The translations under genes were made by a program, and so were the position numbers. A stretch of DNA of 64,000 nucleotides from Pseudomonas botevensis (GTDB lineage Bacteria > Pseudomonadota > Gammaproteobacteria > Pseudomonadales > Pseudomonadaceae), in NCBI RefSeq assembly GCF_019145475.1, contig NZ_JAHTKI010000001.1, positions 372,001 to 436,000 on the forward strand. Direction: 5' to 3'. The notes below the pieces were generated by a model, which did no database searches, was not told where the DNA came from, and saw nothing but the letters and a program-made list of their open reading frames with translations. Positions 44,639-53,650 of this stretch are shown here, in pieces. The first letter of the stretch is position 1; every line of letters begins with the position of its first letter.

Positions 44639-46255
44639 GTGGCCCACCCCGCCCAGCGCCGCTGGTATCCCATCGTCTTCGCCATCGCCGCATTGGTGCT
44701 GCTCCCCCTCAGCGTTCTGCTGCTGTCCTGGCAAACCATCGATCAGCAGATCTGGTCGCACCTGTGGGAAACCCAGATGCCGCGCCTGCTGGGCAACACC
44801 CTGACCCTGGTGCTCGGCGTCGGAGTCGGGGTGACCCTGCTCGGCGTGAGCCTCGCGTGGCTCACCAGCCTCTGCGAATTCCCCGGACGGCGCTGGCTCG
44901 ATTGGGCGCTGATGCTGCCATTCGCGATTCCGGCCTATGTGCTGGCATTCGTGTTCGTCGGCCTGCTGGACTTCGCCGGCCCGGTGCAAACCCTGTTGCG
45001 CGAATGGTTCGGCAGCGGCTTGAGGCTGCCACGGGTGCGTTCCACCGGCGGGGTGATTGTGGTTCTGGTGCTGGTGTTCTATCCCTACGTTTACCTGCTG
45101 GCGCGCACCGCGTTCCTCGCCCAGGGCAAGGGCCTGATGGAAGCCGCGCGCGTTCTCGGCCAGTCGCCGTGGCAGGCGTTCTGGCGGGTGGCGCTGCCAA
45201 TGGCGCGTCCGGCCATCGGGGCTGGCGTGGCGCTGGCGCTGATGGAAACCCTGGCGGATTTCGGCGCGGTGTCGGTGTTCAACTTCGACACCTTCACCAC
45301 CGCGATCTACAAGACCTGGTATGGCTTCTTCAGCCTGTCGAGCGCGGCGCAACTGGCGAGCCTGTTGCTGCTGGTGGTGATGCTGGTGCTGTACGGCGAG
45401 CGCCGGGCGCGTGGAGCGAACCGGGCGAGCAACGAGCGGCCACGGGTCAAGGCGCTGTATCACCTGCGCGGGCTCAAGGCGTTGGCGGCCATGAGTTGGT
45501 GTGGTCTGGTGTTCGCCTGCGCCTTTTTGATTCCGCTGCTGCAACTGGTGGTGTGGTTCTGGCAACGCGGGCGTTTCGATCTGGATGAGCGCTACGCCGG
45601 GCTGATCCTGCACACCTTGTACCTGGGCGCGATGGCGGCGTTGATTACCGTCAGCGTTGCCTTGCTGCTGGCATTTGCCCGGCGCCTGGCGCCGACACCG
45701 ACAATCAACTCCGGCGTCGGTCTGGCCAATCTCGGTTATGCGTTGCCGGGTTCGGTGCTGGCGGTGTCGATCATGCTGGCCTTCAGTTATCTCGACCGGC
45801 AGCTGGTGATCCCGCTCTCGGGCTGGCTGGGCGGTGCGGGCAAACCGCTGCTGCTGGGCAGTCTGGCGGCACTGTTGATGGCGTATCTGGTGCGTTTCGT
45901 TGCGGTCGCCTATGGGCCTCTGGAAAGCAGTCTGGCGCGTATACGGCCATCTTTGCCTGAAGCGGCACGTAGTCTGGGTGTCAGTGGGCCGCGACTGTTT
46001 TTCAAAGTGTATCTGCCGTTGTTGTTGCCCGGCACGCTCAGTGCGGCGTTGCTGGTGTTCGTCGATGTGCTCAAGGAAATGCCCGCAACCCTGCTGATGC
46101 GCCCGTTTGGCTGGGACACACTGGCGGTGCGGATCTTTGAAATGACCAGCGAAGGCGAATGGGCGAGGGCGTCGCTGCCGGCGCTGACGCTGGTTCTGGT
46201 CGGACTGCTTCCGGTCATCGGCCTGATCCGTCGCTCAGCGCACCGAAACACTTAG
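44639..46255 (+). CDS. Iron(III) ABC importer, fused double permease (FbpB/HitB type)
   Basis: 538 residues from a GTG start; twelve membrane segments in two homologous halves. Each half has an ABC permease EAA loop: MEAARVLGQSPWQAFWRVALPMARPA in the first and LPEAARSLGVSGPRLFFKVYLPLLLPG in the second. This two-in-one layout is that of FbpB. No ATPase gene (fbpC) follows; gcvT comes next, so the ATPase must be encoded elsewhere, as reported for similar Pseudomonas loci. Confidence 0.92.
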   Translation: MAHPAQRRWYPIVFAIAALVLLPLSVLLLSWQTIDQQIWSHLWETQMPRLLGNTLTLVLGVGVGVTLLGVSLAWLTSLCEFPGRRWLDWALMLPFAIPAYVLAFVFVGLLDFAGPVQTLLREWFGSGLRLPRVRSTGGVIVVLVLVFYPYVYLLARTAFLAQGKGLMEAARVLGQSPWQAFWRVALPMARPAIGAGVALALMETLADFGAVSVFNFDTFTTAIYKTWYGFFSLSSAAQLASLLLLVVMLVLYGERRARGANRASNERPRVKALYHLRGLKALAAMSWCGLVFACAFLIPLLQLVVWFWQRGRFDLDERYAGLILHTLYLGAMAALITVSVALLLAFARRLAPTPTINSGVGLANLGYALPGSVLAVSIMLAFSYLDRQLVIPLSGWLGGAGKPLLLGSLAALLMAYLVRFVAVAYGPLESSLARIRPSLPEAARSLGVSGPRLFFKVYLPLLLPGTLSAALLVFVDVLKEMPATLLMRPFGWDTLAVRIFEMTSEGEWARASLPALTLVLVGLLPVIGLIRRSAHRNT

Positions 46256-46278
46256 TCGTCAGTCCTGAATCATGCGGC

Positions 46279-46284
46279 TACAAT
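46279..46284 (+). promoter_or_regulatory. Candidate -10 for gcvT
   Basis: TACAAT 126 bases ahead of the gcvT ATG; no convincing -35. The leader was checked for a glycine riboswitch and none was recognised. Confidence 0.3.
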
Positions 46285-46410
46285 GCGCGGCATTCGGTGC
46301 GGATCGTCTGACAGACCCGTTCGCTGAGATCGGCTGAGAGCCTTCTATTTCACGGCTTTCATCCCTGCAGCGACTGTCCGCGCCTTCGCCACGCCCGGAA
46401 GGAGAAACCC

Positions 46411-47493
46411 ATGGGACAGCGTACGCCTCTGTATGACCTGCATCTCGCCCTCGGCGCGAAGATGGTCGATTTTGGCGGTTGGGACATGCCACTGCATTAC
46501 GGCTCGCAGGTCGAGGAACACCATGAGGTGCGCCGCGATTGCGGGGTGTTCGATGTTTCCCACATGACCGTGATCGATGTCACCGGCAACCAGGCCAAGG
46601 CCTGGCTCCAGCACTTGCTGGCCAACGACGTCGAGCGCCTGCACCGCCCCGGCCGTGCGTTGTACAGCACGATGCTCAACGAGCGCGGCGGCATCGTCGA
46701 CGACATGATCGTCTACCGTCTCGATGACGGTTACCGACTGGTGGTCAACGCCTCCACCCGCGATCAGGATCTGGCCTGGATCGAAGCCCATCGCGGCGGT
46801 TTCGAGGTGCAGATTCAGGAGCGCTCCGAACTGGCGATGCTCGCCATTCAAGGCCCGCACGCACGCCAGAAGGTGGCCGAACTGGTGACTCAGTCCCGCG
46901 CCGCCCTGATCCAGTTCCTCAAACCCTTCGAAGGTCAGGCCGACGGCGACTGGTTCATTGCCCGCACCGGTTACACCGGCGAGGACGGTCTGGAAATTGT
47001 CCTGCCGGCCAGCCAGGCTCCCGGTTTCTACAACGATCTGGTGGGCGCGGGTATTTCCCCCATCGGCCTCGGCGCCCGCGATACCCTGCGGGTCGAAGCC
47101 GGCATGAACCTCTATGGCCAGGACATTCATCAAGACGTTTCGCCGCTGGCCTCGAACATGGCCTGGAGCATCGCCTGGGAGCCGGCCTCGCGCCAGTTCA
47201 TCGGGCGTAGCGCGCTGGAGGCGGAACAGGCGGCGGGTGTGCAGCACAAACTGGTCGGTCTGGTGCTTGAGGAACGCGGGGTTTTGCGCGCTCATCAGGT
47301 GGTCCGGATCGCCGATGTTGGCGAAGGGGAGATCACCAGTGGTAGTTTCTCTCCTACGCTTAGCAAGTCGATTGCCCTGGCGCGTGTACCGATGGCGACT
47401 GCCGACCGCGCCGAAGTGGAAATCCGTGGCAAGTGGTACCCGGTGCGGGTGGTCAAACCGACCTTCGTCCGTCACGGCAAAACGTTGATCTAA
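46411..47493 (+). CDS. gcvT: Glycine cleavage system T protein (aminomethyltransferase)
   Basis: 360 residues. It transfers the methylene group from lipoylated H protein to tetrahydrofolate and releases ammonia. Key blocks: MVDFGGWDMPLHYGSQVEEHHEVR, DVSHMTVIDV, GGIVDDMIVYRL (catalytic Asp in the DDM motif) and TGYTGEDGLEIVLP. The start has AAGGAG. gcvH follows after 48 bases. Confidence 0.95.
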   Translation: MGQRTPLYDLHLALGAKMVDFGGWDMPLHYGSQVEEHHEVRRDCGVFDVSHMTVIDVTGNQAKAWLQHLLANDVERLHRPGRALYSTMLNERGGIVDDMIVYRLDDGYRLVVNASTRDQDLAWIEAHRGGFEVQIQERSELAMLAIQGPHARQKVAELVTQSRAALIQFLKPFEGQADGDWFIARTGYTGEDGLEIVLPASQAPGFYNDLVGAGISPIGLGARDTLRVEAGMNLYGQDIHQDVSPLASNMAWSIAWEPASRQFIGRSALEAEQAAGVQHKLVGLVLEERGVLRAHQVVRIADVGEGEITSGSFSPTLSKSIALARVPMATADRAEVEIRGKWYPVRVVKPTFVRHGKTLI

Positions 47494-47541
47494 CCTATTC
47501 CGGCGGGTACGACCGCTGACAATTTCTCGAGGACACCGAAC

Positions 47542-47925
47542 ATGAGCGATATCCCAGCCGAACTGCGTTATGCCACAAGTCATGAATGGGCACGTCTGGA
47601 AGCCGACGGCACCGTCACCGTGGGCATCAGCGACCACGCGCAGGAAGCGCTGGGTGACGTGGTGTTCGTCGAGCTGACTGAAGTGGGCAACGTTTTTGGC
47701 GCTGGCGACCAGGCTGGCGTGGTCGAGTCGGTCAAGGCCGCTTCCGATATCTACTCGCCGATCAGCGGCGAAGTGATCGCGGTCAACGAGGACCTGAGCG
47801 CCGAGCCTGAGTTGCTGAACTCCGAACCGTATGAGTCGTGGATCTTCAAACTCAAGCCAAGCGACAAGGCCGAGCTGGACAAGCTGCTCGACGCGGCCGG
47901 CTACAAGGCTGAAATCGGCGAGTAA
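47542..47925 (+). CDS. gcvH: Glycine cleavage system H protein
   Basis: 127 residues, the normal length. The lipoyl attachment site is K65 in [25 protein letters not shown] and the terminal [13 protein letters not shown] also fit. It carries the aminomethyl group between the P and T proteins. It is followed by a terminator, which isolates it from gcvP downstream. Confidence 0.97.
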   Translation: MSDIPAELRYATSHEWARLEADGTVTVGISDHAQEALGDVVFVELTEVGNVFGAGDQAGVVESVKAASDIYSPISGEVIAVNEDLSAEPELLNSEPYESWIFKLKPSDKAELDKLLDAAGYKAEIGE

Positions 47926-47942
47926 GCTGCGCGTCAGACCGC

Positions 47943-47968
47943 AAAGCCCCGATCCGTCGGGGCTTTTT
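47943..47968. terminator. Terminator after gcvH (bidirectional)
   Basis: AAAGCCCCGA-TCCG-TCGGGGCTTTTTT lies between convergent gcvH and the aminotransferase gene. Confidence 0.92.
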
Positions 47969-47979
47969 TGTGGGCGCTG

Positions 47980-49122
47980 TCAGGCGTCGCGCAAGACCGC
48001 TTTGACCGCCGCCACCGAGCGCTCGACATCTTCCTTGCTCATGGTGGTGAACATCGGCAGCGACACAATCAGCCGCCCGACCCGTTCCGCCACCGGCAAC
48101 ATGCCTTCCTTGAAACCGCGTTCGCGGTACAGGCTGAGCAAATGAATCGGCGGGTAGTGATAGCCGATACCGATGCCCCGGGCCTGCATCTGCTCCATGA
48201 ACGTCGCCCGTGCCGGCAAGCCGTCCGCGCGCTCCGGCAGCACCAGTTGAAACAGATGCCAGTTGCTCTGGGTGAAGTCTGGCGGCGGCAGTTGTGCGCC
48301 GTAAATCGCTTCGAAATCGTCGCCAAAACACTTGAAGTAGTGACGGGCCAGCTCCTGGCGATGGGCGGTGAGGCGCTCGATGTCGGCAAACTGCCCCAGG
48401 CCGATGGTCGCCGCGACGTCGGTCATGTTGAACTTGCCGCCCAGCACGTCGACGTCCAGGCCATCGAAACCGCTGCGGGTAACGCCCTGCAAGCGGTACT
48501 TCTCCGCCAGTCGCGCTTCCTCCGGCGTGTTCAGCACCAGACAACCGCCCTCGGAGCAGGTCACGTTCTTGTTGGCCTGGAAACTGAAGGACACGAAGTC
48601 GCCGGTGGCACCGATGCGCTGGCCGTTCCAGCTCGACCCCAGCGCCTGTGCCGCATCTTCGATGATCCGCAGGTTGTGGCGGCGGGCGATGGCGTACAGC
48701 CGATCCATGTCCACCGGCAGCCCGGCGAGGTACACCGGGATCACGGCGCGGGTGCGGGGAGTGATCGCCGCTTCCAGGCGATCCAGGTCGATGTTGCGGG
48801 TCACCGGGTCGATGTCGGCGAACACCGGCGTGGCGCCGACTTCAAGAATCACGTTGGCCGTGGCGACCCACGAAATCGGCGTGGTGATCACCTCGTCGCC
48901 CGGGCCGATGCCGGCGATGCGCAGGGCGATTTCCATGGTGCAGGTGCCGGAGTTGAACGTGCGCACCGGACGCCCGCCGAAATACGCCGAGAGCTGCGCT
49001 TCAAAGGCCTGGACCTTGGGACCACTGGTGATCCAGCCGGAGCGCAGCACATCGCCCACGGCAGCAATCGTGGCTTCATCGATAACGGGTTTGGAAAACG
49101 GCAGAAAGGGCTGTTGGCTCAT
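47980..49122 (-). CDS. DegT/DnrJ/EryC1/StrS family PLP-dependent aminotransferase
   Basis: 380 residues from ATG 49122. A sugar aminotransferase-like fold: FSKPVIDEATIAAVGDVLRSGWITSGPKVQAFE, NSGTCTMEIALRIAGIGPGDEVITTPISW, IEDAAQALGSSWNGQRIG and SFSFQANKNVTCSEGGCL with the PLP Lys. It is closest in style to ArnB/PglE-like enzymes making amino sugars, but no sugar-nucleotide genes are nearby. It lies antisense between gcvH and gcvP. The substrate is unknown. Confidence 0.9.
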   Translation of the reverse strand: MSQQPFLPFSKPVIDEATIAAVGDVLRSGWITSGPKVQAFEAQLSAYFGGRPVRTFNSGTCTMEIALRIAGIGPGDEVITTPISWVATANVILEVGATPVFADIDPVTRNIDLDRLEAAITPRTRAVIPVYLAGLPVDMDRLYAIARRHNLRIIEDAAQALGSSWNGQRIGATGDFVSFSFQANKNVTCSEGGCLVLNTPEEARLAEKYRLQGVTRSGFDGLDVDVLGGKFNMTDVAATIGLGQFADIERLTAHRQELARHYFKCFGDDFEAIYGAQLPPPDFTQSNWHLFQLVLPERADGLPARATFMEQMQARGIGIGYHYPPIHLLSLYRERGFKEGMLPVAERVGRLIVSLPMFTTMSKEDVERSVAAVKAVLRDA

Positions 49123-49277
49123 GAAAACGTGATCATCCGCTGGTTGGACGCCCGAGGCAGGCGTCACAGCATGGCCCGGAATGCGTCGAGCGCCAAGCCG
49201 TGCGCGCCGATATCGGCTGCTATGCTGGTTTGACCGTGTTGCATTGACGCCGAGCGCCAGCCAAGAGAGAGCCCGTC

Positions 49278-52151
49278 ATGTCCCAGTTGCCGTCCCTGAG
49301 CCAGTTACGCGATCCCCATGCCTTCCTGCGCCGTCACCTTGGCCCTGACGCCGCCGAGCAACAGGCGATGCTCGACAGCCTCGGGCTGGGCAGCCGGGTC
49401 GAATTGATCGAGCAGACGGTGCCGCCGGGCATTCGCCTCAACCGCGAACTGGACCTGCCACCGGCCCTCGACGAGCAGGCTGCGTTGGCGAAGTTGCGCG
49501 GTTATGCCGAGCAGAACCAGCTCTGGACCAGCCTGATCGGCATGGGCTACCACGGCACCCTCACGCCGACCGTGATTTTGCGCAACGTGCTGGAAAATCC
49601 CGGCTGGTACACCGCCTACACGCCTTATCAACCGGAAATCGCCCAGGGCCGGCTCGAAGCGCTGCTCAACTTCCAGCAACTGACCATTGACCTCACCGGC
49701 CTCGAACTGGCCAACGCCTCATTGCTCGACGAAGCCACGGCAGCGGCAGAAGCCATGGCTCTGGCCAAGCGCGTGGCGAAGTCGAAAAGCAATCTGTTCT
49801 TCGTCGACGAAAACTGCCATCCGCAGACCATTTCCGTGGTACGGACCCGCGCCGAAGGCTTTGGCTTCGAGCTGATCGTCGATGCGCTGGACAAGCTGAA
49901 GCACCATCAGGTGTTCGGCGCGCTCCTGCAATATCCCGACACCCATGGCGAGGTCCACGACCTCAAGCCGCTGATTGATCACCTGCATGCGCAACAGGCG
50001 CTGGCCTGCGTTGCCAGCGACCTGCTGAGCCTGCTGTTGCTGACCCCGCCGGGCGAGTTGGGGGCGGACGTGGTATTCGGGTCGTCCCAGCGCTTTGGCG
50101 TGCCGATGGGTTATGGCGGCCCGCACGCGGCGTTTTTCGCCAGTCGCGAGGAATACAAACGGGCGATACCGGGGCGGATCATCGGTGTCTCGAAAGATGC
50201 CCGTGGCAACGTGGCGCTGCGCATGGCCCTGCAAACCCGCGAGCAGCACATCCGCCGGGAGAAGGCCAATTCGAACATCTGCACCGCGCAGGTGTTGCTG
50301 GCGAATATCGCCAGTTTCTACGCGGTCTACCACGGGCCGGAAGGCCTGAAGCGGATCGCCCAGCGGGTGCATCGGCTGACCTGCATTCTTGCGACGGGCC
50401 TTGAGCGGCATGGCATCCAGCGGATCAACCGGCAGTTCTTCGACACCCTCACCCTGGAGGTCGGTGGGGCGCAAACCGCGATCATCGAAAGCGCGAAAGC
50501 TGCGCAGATCAACCTGCGCATTCTCGGGCGCGGTCGCCTCGGCCTGAGTCTTGATGAAACCTGCGACGAACACACTGTCGGGCGACTGTTCGATGTGCTG
50601 TTGGGAGCCGATCATGGGCTGAACGTCGACGAACTCGATGCCGAGGCGCTGGTTTCCGGGATTCCGGCCAATCTGCAAAGGAGCACGCCGTATCTGCGCC
50701 ATCCGGTGTTCAACGCCCATCACAGCGAAACCGAGATGCTGCGTTACCTCAAGCAACTGGAGAACAAGGATCTGGCGCTCAACCAGTCGATGATCCCGCT
50801 CGGCTCCTGCACCATGAAGCTCAATGCCACCAGCGAGATGATCCCGATCACCTGGCCGGCCTTCGCCAACCTGCACCCATTCGTGCCGAGGGAACAGGCT
50901 GTCGGTTACACCTTGATGATCGAGGAACTGGAGCGCTGGCTGTGCGCGATCACCGGCTTCGATGCGATCTGCATGCAGCCCAACTCCGGGGCTCAGGGCG
51001 AATATGCCGGGTTGCTGGCGATCCGCAGATATCACGAAAGCCGTCAGCAGGGCGGGCGCGACATCTGCCTGATTCCGTCCTCGGCCCACGGCACCAACCC
51101 GGCTTCGGCGCAGATGGCCGGGATGCGCGTGGTGATCGTCGAATGCGACGAGGCCGGCAACGTCGATCTGGAGGATCTGAAGACCAAGGCTTCGCACGCG
51201 GGCGACAAGCTGTCCTGTCTGATGGCGACCTATCCGTCGACCCATGGGGTGTACGAGGAGGGCATCAGCGAAATCTGCGAAGTTATCCACAAGCACGGCG
51301 GTCAGGTGTACATGGATGGCGCCAACCTCAATGCTCAGGTCGGCCTGGCCCGGCCGGCGGACATCGGCGCGGACGTGTCGCACATGAACCTGCACAAGAC
51401 CTTCTGCATTCCCCACGGCGGAGGCGGGCCGGGGATGGGGCCGATCGGGGTGCGGGCGCATCTGGCACCGTTCGTCGCCAATCATCCGGTGGTGCCGATC
51501 GACGGCCCGCAACCGCAGAACGGTGCCGTCAGCGCCGCGCCCTGGGGCAGCGCGAGCATTTTACCGATCAGCTGGATGTACATCGCCATGATGGGGCCGC
51601 AACTGGCGGACGCCAGCGAAGTGGCGATCCTTGCGGCGAATTACCTGGCGCAGCATCTGTCCGGCGCCTTTCCCGTGCTCTACACCGGGCGCAACGAGCG
51701 GGTGGCTCACGAATGCATTCTCGATCTGCGTCCGCTCAAGGCACTGACCGGGATCAGCGAGGAAGATGTCGCCAAACGCCTGATGGATTACGGCTTCCAT
51801 GCGCCAACCATGTCATTCCCGGTGCCGGGCACCTTGATGGTCGAGCCGACCGAGAGCGAATCGAAGGCGGAACTGGACCGCTTCATCGGCGCGATGCTGA
51901 GCATCCGTGCGGAAATCACCGAAGTGCAGAACGGTAACTGGCCGGCCGAAGACAATCCGCTCAAGCGTGCGCCGCATACCCTGGCGGACATCACCGGGGT
52001 GTGGGAACGGCCCTACAGCATCGAACAGGGCGTGACCCCGGATGCGCACACCAAGGCGCATAAATATTGGCCGGCGGTGAATCGCGTGGACAACGTCTAC
52101 GGTGACCGCAACCTGTTTTGCGCCTGTGTGCCGGTGGACGATTACCGTTAG
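49278..52151 (+). CDS. gcvP: Glycine dehydrogenase (decarboxylating), P protein
   Basis: 957 residues, the full single-chain form. It decarboxylates glycine using PLP; the Lys is K707 in [20 protein letters not shown]. Other blocks are [21 protein letters not shown] at the N-terminus, [20 protein letters not shown], and the second-half motif [23 protein letters not shown] lies ahead of the ATG. Unlike gcvT-gcvH it must have its own promoter, because a terminator and an antisense gene intervene. Confidence 0.96.
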   Translation: MSQLPSLSQLRDPHAFLRRHLGPDAAEQQAMLDSLGLGSRVELIEQTVPPGIRLNRELDLPPALDEQAALAKLRGYAEQNQLWTSLIGMGYHGTLTPTVILRNVLENPGWYTAYTPYQPEIAQGRLEALLNFQQLTIDLTGLELANASLLDEATAAAEAMALAKRVAKSKSNLFFVDENCHPQTISVVRTRAEGFGFELIVDALDKLKHHQVFGALLQYPDTHGEVHDLKPLIDHLHAQQALACVASDLLSLLLLTPPGELGADVVFGSSQRFGVPMGYGGPHAAFFASREEYKRAIPGRIIGVSKDARGNVALRMALQTREQHIRREKANSNICTAQVLLANIASFYAVYHGPEGLKRIAQRVHRLTCILATGLERHGIQRINRQFFDTLTLEVGGAQTAIIESAKAAQINLRILGRGRLGLSLDETCDEHTVGRLFDVLLGADHGLNVDELDAEALVSGIPANLQRSTPYLRHPVFNAHHSETEMLRYLKQLENKDLALNQSMIPLGSCTMKLNATSEMIPITWPAFANLHPFVPREQAVGYTLMIEELERWLCAITGFDAICMQPNSGAQGEYAGLLAIRRYHESRQQGGRDICLIPSSAHGTNPASAQMAGMRVVIVECDEAGNVDLEDLKTKASHAGDKLSCLMATYPSTHGVYEEGISEICEVIHKHGGQVYMDGANLNAQVGLARPADIGADVSHMNLHKTFCIPHGGGGPGMGPIGVRAHLAPFVANHPVVPIDGPQPQNGAVSAAPWGSASILPISWMYIAMMGPQLADASEVAILAANYLAQHLSGAFPVLYTGRNERVAHECILDLRPLKALTGISEEDVAKRLMDYGFHAPTMSFPVPGTLMVEPTESESKAELDRFIGAMLSIRAEITEVQNGNWPAEDNPLKRAPHTLADITGVWERPYSIEQGVTPDAHTKAHKYWPAVNRVDNVYGDRNLFCACVPVDDYR

Positions 52152-52157
52152 GCGAGC

Positions 52158-52190
52158 AAAAAAATGCCGCTCGATTGAGCGGCATTTTTT
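52158..52190. terminator. Terminator after gcvP (bidirectional)
   Basis: AAAAAAATGCCGCTC-GATT-GAGCGGCATTTTTT between convergent gcvP and the DUF2388 gene. Confidence 0.93.
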
Positions 52191-52206
52191 ATACGGCGGG
52201 AAACGC

Positions 52207-52524
52207 TTACTCGGAAGCCACGGCGTTCTTCGCCAGGATCGCGTTCGCCAGTTCCATGTCCGTCGCCTGCAGGCCCGGATTGTCGGCGCGGACTTTCTGC
52301 ATCGCGGCCTCCAGGTACGGGCCACGGATGCCGCCGTCGCTGGCGACGAAACTGCCGGCATCGTCCTGTGCGGCGACGATCAGTTTGTGATCCTTGAAGG
52401 TCAGGTAAGTCGAACCGGTGGTCGCACCGGACGAGATGACGTTACGCCAAAAGCTGTCGGCCATGGCCGAACCGACGGGCAGGGACAACAATGCCAGGGT
52501 GGCGACAGCAAGTTTGAGACGCAT
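52207..52524 (-). CDS. DUF2388 domain-containing exported protein
   Basis: 105 residues with a signal peptide cleaved after AMA (about 22). The mature protein SFWRNVISSGATTGSTYLTFKDHKLIVAAQDDAGSFVASDGGIRG is typical of DUF2388, a small family nearly restricted to Pseudomonas and often present in several copies per genome. It is probably periplasmic. Function unknown. Confidence 0.9.
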   Translation of the reverse strand: MRLKLAVATLALLSLPVGSAMADSFWRNVISSGATTGSTYLTFKDHKLIVAAQDDAGSFVASDGGIRGPYLEAAMQKVRADNPGLQATDMELANAILAKNAVASE

Positions 52525-52651
52525 GATGGGGTGACTCCGCTGGGTTAACTACGGCGTTGGATCGTCATTTCCCCAATCGAGTTCCGTGACTGCCCGGTCT
52601 TGAGGCTGAGGGACACGCCAACGCTAGAGACACGGCGCCAGGTTTGGCACC

Positions 52652-53647
52652 ATGGGGCATGTTTTTTCTCGCATGGATGCAACCTTGGCCATCATTGCTC
52701 TCGTCTACATCGTCGGATGGACACTACTGCTGGTCGGATTCATTGGCCTGCCGATGCTTTTGATCATGTTCTGCGTGCCGGGCTGGCGTGGCGCGTTGCT
52801 GCGTCATCCGCGCAAGACAAGTGTGCTCTCGCTGGTCTGTATCAGCGTTGTCGGTGTGACCCTGTATCAGGTCATTACCAGCTATCACGATAATCAGCGG
52901 CGTCATCCGAAACTCGCTCATGCCTTTCAAGTCGAGGGGCTGGCACTGCCCGCTGGCGCCACGTTGCATCTGGAAACTCCCGAACCGCTGGACGAGCGTG
53001 GCCGGCTTTCGGCTCATGCCGCCGCCAGTCTCACCGAGGCGGAATTTGTTGCGCCACATACAGTGGCGGGCCTGTCCGTCACGACTCTGCGGTTTCGCGG
53101 TTCCGAGGTGGAGATGAAACTTGCCGGGGATCAGCTTGTGCAGGGTTGGTCGTGCAAGGCGGGCAGCCGCTTGACCATGAACTTCGAGGTGCCGGCTCGA
53201 CTGCAACCGGATCTTTGGCAATTCAACCGTTGTGAGTTGGTGGCCGGTACACAGGTTGCCGGGGTTGTCTGGCCCGCCGACAGCCAGGTTTACAGGTTGG
53301 ACACCGGCTATGTTTTGAGTCATTGGGGGCAGGCAGAGGCGATGTCCATCAATGGCTTGGCGTTGAAGAATGTGGAGGTCAGGTTGAATGTCCAGCGCCA
53401 GCTCTTGAACTGGAAGGCGCAGTTGACGCAACCGATGACCCTGGGCGAATGGCAATACCCTGCGGGCATGCGGGTCGGTCAGAGCACGCCGCACACTCTG
53501 GTGTTCCGTTCGGATCGTTACTACGCCGGGCGAAACGTGCGCACCGGCGAGACGCTTGAGGTCGAGCATTCGATCCAGCAACGGATGACCGATGGCATCG
53601 TGCTGTGGATCAAGCCCGATGCCGAACTGAAGGCGTCCGACTGGTAG
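52652..53647 (+). CDS. Membrane-anchored protein of unknown function
   Basis: 331 residues; an alternative ATG at 52676 would drop eight residues, and neither start has a good ribosome-binding site. Two hydrophobic segments near the N-terminus (about 9-40 and 55-75) are followed by a soluble, beta-rich domain of about 250 residues. That domain has loosely repeated stretches (LPAGATLHLETPEPL; EWQYPAGMRVGQSTPHTL; VVWPADSQVYRLDTG). I do not recognise the family. It sits between DUF2388 and the secretion ATPase and ends three bases before the convergent ATPase stop. Confidence 0.75.
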   Translation: MGHVFSRMDATLAIIALVYIVGWTLLLVGFIGLPMLLIMFCVPGWRGALLRHPRKTSVLSLVCISVVGVTLYQVITSYHDNQRRHPKLAHAFQVEGLALPAGATLHLETPEPLDERGRLSAHAAASLTEAEFVAPHTVAGLSVTTLRFRGSEVEMKLAGDQLVQGWSCKAGSRLTMNFEVPARLQPDLWQFNRCELVAGTQVAGVVWPADSQVYRLDTGYVLSHWGQAEAMSINGLALKNVEVRLNVQRQLLNWKAQLTQPMTLGEWQYPAGMRVGQSTPHTLVFRSDRYYAGRNVRTGETLEVEHSIQQRMTDGIVLWIKPDAELKASDW

Positions 53648-53650
53648 CGG

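Noticed and set aside
46256..46410. Glycine riboswitch ahead of gcvT
   Set aside because: The conserved riboswitch cores (GGAGAG... and tandem aptamers) were not recognised; only a -10-like TACAAT is present.
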